Origin: Sphingobacterium sp. HMA12
GTDB taxonomy: Bacteria > Bacteroidota > Bacteroidia > Sphingobacteriales > Sphingobacteriaceae
Assembly: GCF_002933815.1 (NCBI RefSeq)
Contig: NZ_BEYR01000009.1
Location: 74,273 to 138,272 of the forward strand
Direction of reading: 5' to 3'
Length of the DNA stretch: 64,000 nucleotides
Each line of letters begins with the position of its first letter. Within the stretch, counting starts at the first letter, position 1. Positions 8,782 to 17,933 of this stretch are shown in pieces. Below the pieces are notes generated by a model. It did not search any database and was not told the DNA's origin. It worked only from the letters and a program-made list of their open reading frames with translations. Made by a program: the position numbers and the translations under genes.

Positions 8782-11223
8782 TTATTCATAAAAATATACT
8801 CTTTTTACCCGCTGCGAGATACTCGTCAAGAGTTCGTAAGGGATAGTACCGATAGCTTTCGCCGCGAGCTTAATGTCCGGGTAAACAATCACTTCATCTT
8901 CTTCTGCCACTTCGATATCTGTCACGTCAAGCATACACATATCCATGCAGATATCGCCTACTGTCGGTACGAGCTGACCATTGACCATCATCTTGCCTAC
9001 ACCATTCCCAAAACGCCTGTCATATCCATCCGCATAACCAATTTTTATCGTTGCCGTTTTGCTATCCCGATGCAATACCCCGTGCCGGTTGTAACCAACG
9101 GTCTCTCCCGCTACCAAGTGCTTTATTTGAGTCACATTCGTCTTCAGGCTGCTGACCTCCCGAAGCGGAAGGTCATGTCGCTCGACGTCAATCCCGTACA
9201 GTCCGATCCCCAGCCGAACCATATCAAAATAGGCTTGCGGCCATAGTTCGATACCCGAAGTAGCAGCAATGTGGCGTAGAAAGGAATACCCTAACCCCTC
9301 TTCAAGGCGCCTTGTAAACTGATCGAGAAGATCAATCTGCTGTTGGGTAAAAACATTGTCTTCTTTATTTCCGGCCGAAGCCAAATGGGAAAACACCGAC
9401 TTTACCTGCAGTATGGCGCTAGTGTTTAATTCAGTAATCAGTTTATCCACCTCATCCGGCATAAAACCAAGGCGATGCATACCCGTATCCACTTTGATAT
9501 GCACCGGAAAGGATGAAATCCCTCTTCCCTTCAGGTAATTCAAAAATGAAGAAAGCACTCTAAAGCTGTAAATTTCAGGTTCAAGATTATATTGAACGAT
9601 AGATTCAAAGGTATTTTCATCAGGGCTCATCACAACAATAGGCAATGAGATTCCAGCCCCCCTGAGATCGACACCTTCATCTGCAAATGCCACAGTAAGG
9701 TAATCCACCCTATTGAACTGTAACAGGTTCGCAATCTCAAAACTTCCGCTTCCGTAGGAAAATGCTTTGACCATAGACATCAATTTCACATGTTTTGGCA
9801 ACAGCTGACGATAGACATTCAGATTACTCTCCATTGCATTGAGGTTGATCTCGAGCACCGTATCATGTGATTTTGCCACCAATAAGCGGCTGATCCGTTC
9901 AAAATGAAATTCCCGTCCACCCTTTAATAAAACAGTAGAATCTTCAAATTGAAGAGACCTTATATCGTCCAAAAATGCTGTGGTACTGGCATACGAAACC
10001 GATGGAACAGCAAATTGATCAGCAACTTGTGTCAAGATCTCCCCGATCAAGATCAACCGATCCAAACGGTACTCCGAAAGTAACCGTTTCAGTTTTGACA
10101 AACTTTTCTCATCCGTTAAACTTACACCGGGTAAATCCGAAAGAATCAGGATTTTTCGCGGATGCTGTCCCTGTTGATTTAAAAATTCAAGCGCAATTTG
10201 GAGGGCATCTAAATCGTTACTATAGGAATCATCAATAATAGAGCTGTTTTTTTTGCCTTTCTTCAGTTCAAGCCGCATGGCGACAGGCTGCAGCTCTTTA
10301 ATTCTTGATGCGATCACCTCTCTTTCATAACCAAAACGCAACATTACCGCAACACAGTTGATGGCATTTTCTATATTCCCTTTGTCAACAAAAGGTACCT
10401 CAACAGCAAATGTCCGTCCACCATAGAACAGTGTGGCTACCGTAAATTTATCGTCCACCTGTTTGAGTGAATAGACCTCCAATGAAAGCCCCTCATCGTA
10501 TCCCCACGAAAATTTTCGAGGCCGATAAGGTAGTTGAATATCCTCTACATAACGGTTGGGAAAGATCATCGTCTCGACATCCTTAAACAGGTTTATCTTT
10601 TCGTAGATCTTTTCCTGCTTTGATTCAAAACCAGCTTTATGAGCCACCCCCACGTTTGTTAGCAGACCAATTGTCGGTTTTATCATATTTTCGAGCTTAA
10701 CCATTTCGCCCTTTTCCGAAATGCCCGCTTCGATAATCGCAAGATTATACTGATCGGATAAGCCCCATAAAGAAAGCGCTACCCCCAATTGTGAGTTGTA
10801 GCTTTTGGGACTACGATAGATCTTATATTCCGGGGACATCAGTTGATATAACCATTCCTTGACTATTGTCTTACCATTGCTCCCGGTGATCCCAATGACA
10901 GGGAAGCTAAACTTCTGCCGATGATAGGCCGCCAATACCTGCATGGATTCGAGGCTTTCGGTGACCCATATCAGATTTGCATCCGGAAATAACTGTTCTT
11001 GTTCTTCGTCAATTTGTAGGACAAAGGTTCTTACCCCCTTATCATAGGCCTCTTTGATATAGTGATGACCATCCCTACTCTTCTGTAGCGCAAAAAACAC
11101 ACCGTTATCCGCCTGAACAATCTTGCGACTATCATAGAATAGATGTTGAACTAAAGAATTGGGATCCGTGATAAACGTGCGATTAGGATGTAAAATCTGG
11201 ACGATTTCCGTTATTTTGTACAT
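8782..11223 (-). CDS. Bifunctional MurF ligase / alanine racemase
   Basis: An 813-residue fusion. The N-terminal half is UDP-MurNAc-tripeptide:D-Ala-D-Ala ligase, with the ATP loop GITGSNGKTIVKEW near residue 110 and a Mur ligase C-terminal domain ending around 450. The C-terminal half is a PLP-dependent alanine racemase with the lysine in MVKAFSYGSG (about K485), VDTGMHRLGF and the VGYNRHG segment. One chain therefore makes D-Ala and adds the D-Ala-D-Ala dipeptide to the wall precursor; Ddl is still needed to join the two residues. The fusion is known in Bacteroidetes. I chose ATG 11223 over an upstream TTG (11247) because MYKITEIVQIL matches the usual MurF N-terminus. It is divergent from recX. 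Confidence 0.94.
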   Translation of the reverse strand: MYKITEIVQILHPNRTFITDPNSLVQHLFYDSRKIVQADNGVFFALQKSRDGHHYIKEAYDKGVRTFVLQIDEEQEQLFPDANLIWVTESLESMQVLAAYHRQKFSFPVIGITGSNGKTIVKEWLYQLMSPEYKIYRSPKSYNSQLGVALSLWGLSDQYNLAIIEAGISEKGEMVKLENMIKPTIGLLTNVGVAHKAGFESKQEKIYEKINLFKDVETMIFPNRYVEDIQLPYRPRKFSWGYDEGLSLEVYSLKQVDDKFTVATLFYGGRTFAVEVPFVDKGNIENAINCVAVMLRFGYEREVIASRIKELQPVAMRLELKKGKKNSSIIDDSYSNDLDALQIALEFLNQQGQHPRKILILSDLPGVSLTDEKSLSKLKRLLSEYRLDRLILIGEILTQVADQFAVPSVSYASTTAFLDDIRSLQFEDSTVLLKGGREFHFERISRLLVAKSHDTVLEINLNAMESNLNVYRQLLPKHVKLMSMVKAFSYGSGSFEIANLLQFNRVDYLTVAFADEGVDLRGAGISLPIVVMSPDENTFESIVQYNLEPEIYSFRVLSSFLNYLKGRGISSFPVHIKVDTGMHRLGFMPDEVDKLITELNTSAILQVKSVFSHLASAGNKEDNVFTQQQIDLLDQFTRRLEEGLGYSFLRHIAATSGIELWPQAYFDMVRLGIGLYGIDVERHDLPLREVSSLKTNVTQIKHLVAGETVGYNRHGVLHRDSKTATIKIGYADGYDRRFGNGVGKMMVNGQLVPTVGDICMDMCMLDVTDIEVAEEDEVIVYPDIKLAAKAIGTIPYELLTSISQRVKRVYFYE

Positions 11224-11276
11224 TCTCCTGTATTTTGATTGGATCAAAACTGAACATTTTTTTAGTTATTTCATAT

Positions 11277-11284
11277 TATTTTTG
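11277..11284 (+). promoter_or_regulatory. Putative -7 box of recX (TATTTTTG)
   Basis: It matches TAnnTTTG and lies 13 nt upstream of the recX ATG. No -33 TTG at standard spacing was found, so this is weak evidence. Confidence 0.4.
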
Positions 11285-11297
11285 AAATTTTGACAAT

Positions 11298-11786
11298 ATG
11301 TTTGAGGAAGATAGAAAAAACAAAAAGATACTGACCCCCGGTCAGGCCAAGTTAAAAGCGGAAAGCTATTGTGCTTATCAGGAAAGATCCCAGCAGGAAG
11401 TACGGGACAAACTCTACAGTTGGGGGCTACACGAGGCAGATGTCGAAAATAGTATAGCGAATTTAATTGCAGAAAACTTTCTGAACGAAGAACGTTTTGC
11501 AATAGCCTATTGCAATGGTAAACTACGCATGAAAGGCTGGGGAAAAATTAAAATCAAACAAGCTTTAAAAGGAAAGCGTGTTTCAGAACAGCTGATAAAA
11601 ATCGCCTTCAAACAGATCGACCCGGATGAATATGAGAACATCCTTGAAAATATTATTGATAAGAAAATTCGGGAGATTAAAGGCAAAGATTCGTTCATTG
11701 TTAGGAACAAAGTCTATCAATTTGCTTTGTCCAGAGGATTTGAAAGCGATTTAATTTTTTCTATACTGAATTCAAAGGAGTTATAG
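11298..11786 (+). CDS. recX: Regulatory protein RecX
   Basis: A 162-residue helical protein of the RecX family. The first three-helix repeat has AESYCAYQERSQQEVRDKL (about residues 21-39), and the next has LIAENFLNEERFAIAY. Known RecX proteins cap RecA filaments and limit recombinase and SOS activity. recA is not in the window, so recX is detached here. It is divergent from murF-alr and followed by two tRNA genes with their own promoter. Confidence 0.85.
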   Translation: MFEEDRKNKKILTPGQAKLKAESYCAYQERSQQEVRDKLYSWGLHEADVENSIANLIAENFLNEERFAIAYCNGKLRMKGWGKIKIKQALKGKRVSEQLIKIAFKQIDPDEYENILENIIDKKIREIKGKDSFIVRNKVYQFALSRGFESDLIFSILNSKEL

Positions 11787-11814
11787 AAAACAACAAAATA
11801 AAGTAAACAAATAT

Positions 11815-11845
11815 TTTGCAATATTAATTTTTCGCTCTATATTTG
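11815..11845 (+). promoter_or_regulatory. Promoter of the tRNA-Gly/tRNA-Leu unit
   Basis: TTTG at 11815-11818 and TATATTTG at 11838-11845 are separated by 19 nt, a full match to the Bacteroidota TTTG-n19-TAnnTTTG promoter. It precedes tRNA-Gly by 53 nt. Confidence 0.85.
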
Positions 11846-11898
11846 CATCACCAAAAAGGAACACGAGGTTCTTTTTAAAGTTGAAATAAAAATTCCAT

Positions 11899-11971
11899 GC
11901 GAAAATAGCTCAGTTGGTAGAGCACAACCTTGCCAAGGTTGGGGTCGCGAGTTCGAATCTCGTTTTTCGCT
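11899..11971 (+). tRNA. tRNA-Gly (GCC)
   Basis: A 73-nt cloverleaf. Acceptor GCGAAAA pairs with TTTTCGC, followed by discriminator T. The D-arm is AGCTCAGTTGGTAGAGC, the anticodon GCC sits at 11932-11934 in the stem CAACC/GGTTG, and the T-loop is TTCGAAT. CCA is not encoded. It is co-transcribed with tRNA-Leu 5 nt downstream. Confidence 0.95.
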
Positions 11972-11976
11972 CACCT

Positions 11977-12061
11977 GCCTAGGTGGTGGAACTGGTAGAC
12001 ACGCAGGACTTAAAATCCTGTTCCCGTTAAGGGAGTGCGGGTTCGATTCCCGCCCTAGGTA
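11977..12061 (+). tRNA. tRNA-Leu (TAA)
   Basis: An 85-nt class II tRNA with a long variable arm. Acceptor GCCTAGG pairs with CCTAGGT (terminal G-U) and the discriminator is A. The anticodon loop ACTTAAAAT carries TAA. The T-arm GTTCGATTCC follows. CCA is not encoded. Confidence 0.95.
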
Positions 12062-12094
12062 CAAGAAAGCTCATCGTTCGATGAGCTTTTCTTG
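12062..12094. terminator. Terminator after tRNA-Leu, shared with chrA
   Basis: CAAGAAAGCTCATC and GATGAGCTTTTCTTG form a long stem around a GTTC loop. It starts right after tRNA-Leu and ends one base before the convergent chrA stop codon, so it probably serves both. Confidence 0.75.
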
Positions 12095-12095
12095 T

Positions 12096-13427
12096 TTACG
12101 GCAACAGGTACAGTAAAAATCCATAAATCAGGCTTAAAAGGATAAGCTGTAGCATTCCAATCCGATATCTAAATAAGAGGAGAATTGAAACAGCGACCCA
12201 GAGTAATGCTTTCCAGTCCAAATCTGCCAAACCGAATGTTTTTGGAAACAAAATCCCCTGCCCCAGGTAAAAAGCTAAATTGACAATCACTCCTACTACC
12301 GAAGCGGTGACCAAGGAGAGAACATACTGGATAGCTTTATTTTTTTGAGAGCGTTCAATAAGCGGTGCACCGATAAAAATCAATGCAAAATTCGGCAAAA
12401 AAGTAAAGTAAGCTGTGGCTGCCAGACCTATCGTAGCCATTGCGTAAGAGTGCTCAAAATGATTAAATCCAGCCATAAAACCCACATATGCCAACACGAT
12501 CACCAATGGCCCCGGCGTTGTTTCGGCTAATGCAAAACCGTCTATCATCTGCGTCTTTGTCAGCCAGAGAAATTTTTCCGTAACCAAATTTGCGACATAG
12601 GGAATAACAGTATAGGATCCCCCGATTGTAAAGTACGCCGATTTTGTAAACAAGAAAGATAGATCTTTCCAAAATGTAGCATCGGGCATAAACAGGTATA
12701 GCGCCATGAATGGGCCCAACCACAATAGAAAAAATGCAAGAAACTGAACACAAATCTTACGTACGGAAATTGACGGTACTGTCTCCAGGGAATTGACGTG
12801 ATAAAACCGCTCTTTATCTAACTCCTCTTCCTGTTCAGATTTAGCCCTATCCTTTTTGGGTTTTAAGAAATAAAGTAAGAATCCCAAAACAATAACCCCC
12901 AAAATAATCCAGGGCATTGGAACTTTAGCAAAATAAGAAAGTAGAAAAGCAAGCAAAGCGGCGATATAATGCCATGTACCCAATAAGGACTTCTGCCCCA
13001 CTTTGTAAGTCGCGAAAAGTATAATCGCCAGCACTGCGGGTTTTAAGCCTGAGAATAATGCAAATAGAAATGCAGAATTGCCAAAGTATACATACACCAG
13101 ACTAAGTCCCAATATGATACACAGAGAAGGCAATATAAAAAACAGTCCCGCCAGTACCCCACCCTTTAGGCCATGTAATTTCCAACCAAGATAAATGGTC
13201 AATTGATGTGCTTCAGGTCCCGGCAGTAGCATGCAGGCATTCAGCGCCCGAAAAAATTTTTTGCTGCTTACCCATTTTTTTTTGTCCACCAGAAAATCAT
13301 GCATAATTGTTATATGCCCTGTCGTCCCACCAAAACTTATCCAGCCCAGGATAAACCAAAACCGGAGTGCCTCCCGAAAATTAGGTTTAAACACTTCATT
13401 TCTCTCAATAGCAGTATCTCGTTCCAA
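12096..13427 (-). CDS. chrA: Chromate transporter, CHR family
   Basis: A 443-residue polytopic membrane protein with two homologous CHR halves, the long-chain ChrA layout. The first half starts with the family signature FGGTTGHITIMHDF (about residues 33-46) and the MLLPGPEAHQL motif. The second half starts near residue 245 with FTIGGSYTVIPYV and AETTPGPLV. A charged linker (residues 192-210) separates them. Family members export chromate by exchange; many in Bacteroidota are not shown to confer resistance, so the natural substrate is open. It is a single gene with no adjacent chrB-type regulator. Confidence 0.88.
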   Translation of the reverse strand: MERDTAIERNEVFKPNFREALRFWFILGWISFGGTTGHITIMHDFLVDKKKWVSSKKFFRALNACMLLPGPEAHQLTIYLGWKLHGLKGGVLAGLFFILPSLCIILGLSLVYVYFGNSAFLFALFSGLKPAVLAIILFATYKVGQKSLLGTWHYIAALLAFLLSYFAKVPMPWIILGVIVLGFLLYFLKPKKDRAKSEQEEELDKERFYHVNSLETVPSISVRKICVQFLAFFLLWLGPFMALYLFMPDATFWKDLSFLFTKSAYFTIGGSYTVIPYVANLVTEKFLWLTKTQMIDGFALAETTPGPLVIVLAYVGFMAGFNHFEHSYAMATIGLAATAYFTFLPNFALIFIGAPLIERSQKNKAIQYVLSLVTASVVGVIVNLAFYLGQGILFPKTFGLADLDWKALLWVAVSILLLFRYRIGMLQLILLSLIYGFLLYLLP

Positions 13428-13530
13428 ATTTGATTTATATTTATATTCTGATCATTATAATTGTAAAGATAAGGGGATGAGCTACCCAATTAAGCCCACT
13501 AAAGGAGCTAGGGATCTTCCAGTTAAGGCA

Positions 13531-13568
13531 TAAAAAAAGCGATATATTTATAAAATATCTCGCTTTTC
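13531..13568 (-). terminator. Terminator of the OmpA-family gene
   Basis: On the minus strand AAAAGCGA and TCGCTTTTTT close a stem with AT-rich inner pairs and end in a T-run. It lies about 26 nt past the stop at 13594. Confidence 0.75.
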
Positions 13569-13593
13569 ATCCAGGAGAAAGATCCTGATAATT

Positions 13594-14115
13594 TTATTTT
13601 TTATCCAAGATGGTTACCTCTACTCTTCGATTTTTTTGACGTCCTTCCGGTGTCTTGTTATCACCAACAGGATTTGACTGGCCAAAACCTTTTGCTGTAA
13701 TACGAGACTCCTGTACACCCGAATCTACCAAGAATTTCTTTACTGACGCAGCACGTTTATCAGAAAGCCATTGGTTATACTCGACCGTACCGGTAGCATC
13801 GGTATAGCCGTCAACTTTAATTTTATTGTTGTTCTCTTTAAGGATTACAGCCAGCTTACTTACTTCGGTCTTTGCCTTTTCAGATAAATAGGAAGAATTT
13901 GTTGGGAACAATAGGTCCGACGAAATACTGAATTTAATTCCCTCGTCAGTCCTTTTCGCATCATTAAAGTCCTTTTTCACATTTTTCAAACCATCATCAG
14001 TTCCATCTTTTGTGACAACAGCTCCAGGATTTACTACAATAGCCTGTTGTTTACAAGAAAATAATGACAAACCTGCGCATACGGCCAATAGTCCCAAATT
14101 AATTTTTCTAAGCAT
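13594..14115 (-). CDS. OmpA-family peptidoglycan-binding lipoprotein
   Basis: A 173-residue protein. The N-terminus is a lipoprotein signal (MLRKINLGLLAVCAGLSLFSC, lipobox LFSC). It is followed by a short linker and an OmpA C-terminal domain with the motif VDGYTDATGTVEYNQWLSDKR and the late GFGQSNPVGDN and RRVEV segments. It should sit in the outer membrane by its lipid and bind peptidoglycan non-covalently, as Pal does. I preferred ATG 14115 to the upstream TTG-started extension because it places the signal peptide correctly. A terminator follows at 13531-13568. Confidence 0.88.
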   Translation of the reverse strand: MLRKINLGLLAVCAGLSLFSCKQQAIVVNPGAVVTKDGTDDGLKNVKKDFNDAKRTDEGIKFSISSDLLFPTNSSYLSEKAKTEVSKLAVILKENNNKIKVDGYTDATGTVEYNQWLSDKRAASVKKFLVDSGVQESRITAKGFGQSNPVGDNKTPEGRQKNRRVEVTILDKK

Positions 14116-14211
14116 CGTTTTTAACGTATTTATTGTCGATTTAAGCAGGGTAAATATAAGGAAAAAAGTCCAAAAAAGGAGCTCCTTTCCATTCATCAGA
14201 TCGTAACAAAT

Positions 14212-16395
14212 CTATTTCTTCAAATATACCATATCCAATGTCTTTTTAATTTCAGGAATCTGCTCGTATAGCTTCCAGATCATCCCTGAATTGGCATTTT
14301 CAATCATTACAGCTATCGTAGCCTGATTTCTTGCCCGGTAACTTTCAGAAACATCATTATTTTTAAGATCGATCCAGGCTCTGAATCCATATTGTGTGAA
14401 CAGGACATCTGCATACTCCTCATAAAATTTACGCAAAGCTTTCAAACCGATTTCCTTTTCGAATGGATAGGAAGCTATTGAGATGGCCGGATTGACAAAA
14501 TATCCCTGGTTAGCGTTACCGGTTTGCTCAACACCCCAGATGTCCGTAAATCTTGTTCCGATATTCAACTCATTATCTCTCCGTTTATAGGCCAGTATGT
14601 AGTCTGAGAGGTACTTTTTATAGTCCACAAAATTATCCACCTTCCCTTTCGGATTCATGATCAAAAATGGTCTATAAACAGACATCAATGATTCTGTCAG
14701 ATTACCTCCAGCAATACTTTTAGCAAAAATAACCTTATCGTCAGAATAAATGGAAACAGGCGAATTCCCCGTATTACCGATCAGGGGATTGTTACTTATT
14801 GCTTGCGCAAGAGAATCATTCAACCTTGTCTTTATCTCTGGTACCAAAGCACTTAATTCATCACTAAAGTCTATTCCATCCGAATGTTTGGTTGCAAATC
14901 CATTTGTATAAGCCGAAGCCGCCAAAGGATGCGTTGGAGACGACATAGCCAGCACATAAGTACTTAGGCTCTCATTGAATCCACCCAATGAACGGGATCT
15001 TGCCGTACTATCTATAGGTGACCATTTGTTCCAAAGAACATCCGCATTACTTCGATCCGTAAAATATTTCCAGTTTATCCTTTCCCATAATTTGGTGATT
15101 GATTTCCGCAAGGATTGCTCCTCCGAGTCATCTTTGCTGAAGTATTCACGGGCGATCAATAACGACTCCATCAAATGTGAAGTTCCCCTTACATCATAAG
15201 TCGGTACAGAATCACGGTAGTAAGGCACCCCCAGTCTCCCATCATAGAAAGCAGTAAATACACCCTGATGATTTTGAGCTGCGCTCAAAAATTTCACCAT
15301 CCGTGTCATCCGTGCCAACAAAGCCTGTCTGGACATTATTTGGTTTTCGGCAGCAACAAGCAAACCCAGGATGGCATAGCCCGTTTCATTTGTTGAGACA
15401 ATAGCCTGACGATTTCCACGATCAGGAAGATACATCCCACTGTTTACATCATAGTTATCAATAAAATAATTGACGTGCGCATTGCGAATAAAACTTAACA
15501 TTTCGGCATCAGTTCCCTTTTTCGTCTGTATTTCCTTTACATCTGAAAATGGAGATTCTACGTAGTTGTAATCCACCCAGGCTATTTTATAATAATAACT
15601 CTTATTATATTCGTTCACCCGGTCGAGACATTTCTGCACATAGATCGGTAAGACTGCTATTGGCTGATAATTCAGCTTATCTTCAGATCTATAAATTTTC
15701 ACGTAGCGAATACTCGGAGTTAATGGCAGTTGCCATACAAGTTCAACCTGTTTGTCCACAGCACCTATTTTAGACAAAATAGCAGCCGATGATAGCTTAA
15801 CTTTTGGGTAGTTTTTTGGGAGGAACTCGATTTGATCTATAAAAAGCTGATGCGTAATTGTACCGGTACCATTTTGTTCCAGTAACAATGAAGACACAGC
15901 CTTTCCAGTGGCAATTCCTTCAAATTTTGACAGGGGTATAGAAACATTGAGCCAGGTATCATACGCAAAGTCATCTATGTAATGACTAATGTCCAATGCA
16001 CTACTACGCACATCATTTTGTTGCAGGGCAACTTTAGGTAGCTGTTCCTTTTCAGTATTACTTTGGATGAACAATTTAAAGGTCAAATGATCATCCTTGG
16101 CAATCATATACTGAAATTTCTGTTTATCATTTAATATACAGGCTTCCCATTTTCCATTTGGCGAAGAAACGTAACGTAGGGAAAGTGAATTCCCCGGAGT
16201 AAAAAACAAGCTATCTGAAACCGGAAGGCTGTGATTCACATTTTGTATCCAGGACTCACCAGTATAATGTGCCATGCTTTTCGCATAACTTCCATTGATT
16301 ATACTATTATCAAACAGTACCTCCGGATAGCTTTCCGATTTGGCAAGTATAGGCGAAATCAACAGAAAAAGAAAGTAAAAGTATTTTTTCAGCAT
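14212..16395 (-). CDS. GH144/glucoamylase-like secreted protein
   Basis: A 727-residue protein with an N-terminal signal peptide (MLKKYFYFLFLLISPILAKS). Residues about 25-200 look like a carbohydrate-binding beta-sandwich and 205-290 like a fibronectin-type domain (VELVWQLP, KIYRSEDKLNYQPIAVLP). The C-terminal half is an alpha/alpha barrel of the glycoamylase / GH144 type: DRGNRQAIVSTNETGYAILG, YDVRGTSHLMESLLIAREYF, LGGFNESLSTYVLAMSSPTHPL, WGVEQTG. GH144 members are beta-1,2-glucanases; the WG(F)E/NES signature supports the clan, but the substrate is inferred. The N-terminal modules are recognised only by pattern. It is transcribed alone on the minus strand, just upstream of the OmpA gene. 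Confidence 0.68.
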   Translation of the reverse strand: MLKKYFYFLFLLISPILAKSESYPEVLFDNSIINGSYAKSMAHYTGESWIQNVNHSLPVSDSLFFTPGNSLSLRYVSSPNGKWEACILNDKQKFQYMIAKDDHLTFKLFIQSNTEKEQLPKVALQQNDVRSSALDISHYIDDFAYDTWLNVSIPLSKFEGIATGKAVSSLLLEQNGTGTITHQLFIDQIEFLPKNYPKVKLSSAAILSKIGAVDKQVELVWQLPLTPSIRYVKIYRSEDKLNYQPIAVLPIYVQKCLDRVNEYNKSYYYKIAWVDYNYVESPFSDVKEIQTKKGTDAEMLSFIRNAHVNYFIDNYDVNSGMYLPDRGNRQAIVSTNETGYAILGLLVAAENQIMSRQALLARMTRMVKFLSAAQNHQGVFTAFYDGRLGVPYYRDSVPTYDVRGTSHLMESLLIAREYFSKDDSEEQSLRKSITKLWERINWKYFTDRSNADVLWNKWSPIDSTARSRSLGGFNESLSTYVLAMSSPTHPLAASAYTNGFATKHSDGIDFSDELSALVPEIKTRLNDSLAQAISNNPLIGNTGNSPVSIYSDDKVIFAKSIAGGNLTESLMSVYRPFLIMNPKGKVDNFVDYKKYLSDYILAYKRRDNELNIGTRFTDIWGVEQTGNANQGYFVNPAISIASYPFEKEIGLKALRKFYEEYADVLFTQYGFRAWIDLKNNDVSESYRARNQATIAVMIENANSGMIWKLYEQIPEIKKTLDMVYLKK

Positions 16396-16555
16396 AAGTC
16401 AACATTTTTCACAGGCTTACAATCAAAAACTAAGCCACCACAATGATTATAACGCAAATGTAACAAAGGATTTCCAATGATATTGTATGCTCAAATTTTA
16501 ATTTCGGAAAAAATGCGCTAAATTAGCCCCCTGAATATTTTCATAAAATAGATAT

Positions 16556-17509
16556 ATGAAAACCACTTTTGATTTTGAAAAGCCAATTGCAGATTTGCAA
16601 TTGCAGATTGAAAAGGTAACACAAGTTGCCGAAAAAACTCAAGTTGATATGAGCGCAACCGTTCGTGAACTTGAGGAAAAACTTGCTTCTACGGAAAAAG
16701 AAATATACAGCAATTTAACAGGATGGCAGAATGTTCAAATGTCACGTCATCCGGATCGTCCACAGACCTATGATTATATCGAAGCAATCTGCGATGAGTT
16801 TATCGAATTGCATGGTGATCGTACGGTAAAAGATGACAAGGCGATTGTAGGCGGCATGGCCTCCATCGATGGCAATCCTGTTATGATCATTGGCCATCAA
16901 AAAGGTAAAAACACCAAAGAGCGTCAATACCATAATTTTGGTATGGCCAATCCGGAAGGTTACCGTAAAGCATTGCGCTTGATGAAAATGGCTGAAAAGT
17001 TCAATAAGCCAGTCATTACATTAATCGACACTATGGGTGCTTACCCAGGTTTAGAAGCTGAAGAGCGTGGACAAGGTGAAGCTATTGCGCGCAACCTTAT
17101 GGAAATGGCAGTACTTAAAGTTCCTATCATCTGTGTGGTCATAGGTGAAGGTGCTTCGGGTGGGGCCTTGGGTATCGGAGTAGGTAATCGTGTATATATG
17201 ATGGAACATACCTGGTATTCCGTTATTTCGCCAGAATCTTGCTCTTCGATTTTATGGAGAAGCTGGGATCACAAGGAAAAAGCAGCGGAAGCTTTAAAAT
17301 TAACTTCCAGTGATATGTTAGGTAATGGATTAATAGATGGTATTATCCCTGAGCCATTGGGCGGTGCTCATCAGGATCCAGCACAGGCAGCGGCTAATCT
17401 GAAACAGCAATTATTGAAAGATCTAGCTGAATTGACAGCAAAAGACAGCGATACATTGATCAAAGAACGCATTGACAAATTCAGCAATATGGGCGTTGTG
17501 ACAGAATAA
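16556..17509 (+). CDS. accA: Acetyl-CoA carboxylase carboxyltransferase subunit alpha
   Basis: A 317-residue protein of standard AccA length. The family signatures are [13 protein letters not shown] (about residues 63-75), ELHGDR, GHQKGKN, the crotonase-fold core [20 protein letters not shown], and [15 protein letters not shown], ending with [11 protein letters not shown]. With AccD it transfers CO2 from biotin to acetyl-CoA, the committed step of fatty acid synthesis. accD, accB and accC are not in the window. A strong terminator follows at 17541-17567. Confidence 0.96.
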   Translation: MKTTFDFEKPIADLQLQIEKVTQVAEKTQVDMSATVRELEEKLASTEKEIYSNLTGWQNVQMSRHPDRPQTYDYIEAICDEFIELHGDRTVKDDKAIVGGMASIDGNPVMIIGHQKGKNTKERQYHNFGMANPEGYRKALRLMKMAEKFNKPVITLIDTMGAYPGLEAEERGQGEAIARNLMEMAVLKVPIICVVIGEGASGGALGIGVGNRVYMMEHTWYSVISPESCSSILWRSWDHKEKAAEALKLTSSDMLGNGLIDGIIPEPLGGAHQDPAQAAANLKQQLLKDLAELTAKDSDTLIKERIDKFSNMGVVTE

Positions 17510-17540
17510 TGTGACTTGCTCTATTTCTCAAAATAAAAAA

Positions 17541-17567
17541 AGTCGGCAGCAGTTGCCGACTTTTTTT
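17541..17567 (+). terminator. Terminator of accA
   Basis: AGTCGGCA and TGCCGACT form an 8-bp stem with a short loop, followed by seven T. It lies 31 nt past the accA stop. Confidence 0.9.
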
Positions 17568-17734
17568 ATTTTTACCGCCCTTGTTTTTCAAAAAAAAAAG
17601 AATAATACCAACACAAAATCGCTCGATTTACAATCAAATTCCATTCAATTCAATCAAAAAACCGTCCGTTATAGAAAAATAAAGGCGTAATTTATAAACT
17701 GTTACAAAATATTCAAATAAAAAGAACAAAAACA

Positions 17735-17766
17735 TTTGGACACAATCACATCTTTTTATACCTTTG
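17735..17766 (+). promoter_or_regulatory. Promoter of tRNA-Lys
   Basis: TTTG at 17735-17738 and TACCTTTG at 17759-17766 are separated by 20 nt, a full Bacteroidota housekeeping promoter. It lies 22 nt before the tRNA. Confidence 0.85.
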
Positions 17767-17788
17767 CATCACTTTCAAAAACAGAAAG

Positions 17789-17861
17789 GATTCCGTAGCT
17801 CAGCTGGTAGAGCAATACACTTTTAATGTATGGGTCCTGGGTTCGAATCCCAGCGGGATCA
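17789..17861 (+). tRNA. tRNA-Lys (TTT)
   Basis: A 73-nt cloverleaf with acceptor GATTCCG/CGGGATC (one T-G pair) and discriminator A. The anticodon TTT lies in the loop CTTTTAA flanked by TACAC/GTGTA-type pairing, and the T-arm is CTGGGTTCGAATCCCAG. CCA is not encoded. Confidence 0.95.
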
Positions 17862-17865
17862 CAAA

Positions 17866-17900
17866 CAAAAAGCTAATCGCAAGATTAGCTTTTTTTGTTT
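17866..17900. terminator. Terminator after tRNA-Lys, shared with GH29 gene
   Basis: AAAAAGCTAATC and GATTAGCTTTTT pair around a GCAA tetraloop with a T-run. It lies between tRNA-Lys and the convergent fucosidase gene. Confidence 0.85.
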
Positions 17901-17933
17901 AGGGATTAGGATCCCCTCCCTCATGAACTGTTT

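Noticed and set aside
17581-17760. AT-rich stretch between accA and tRNA-Lys as a possible ncRNA
   Set aside because: I see no hairpin or conserved motif other than the tRNA promoter.
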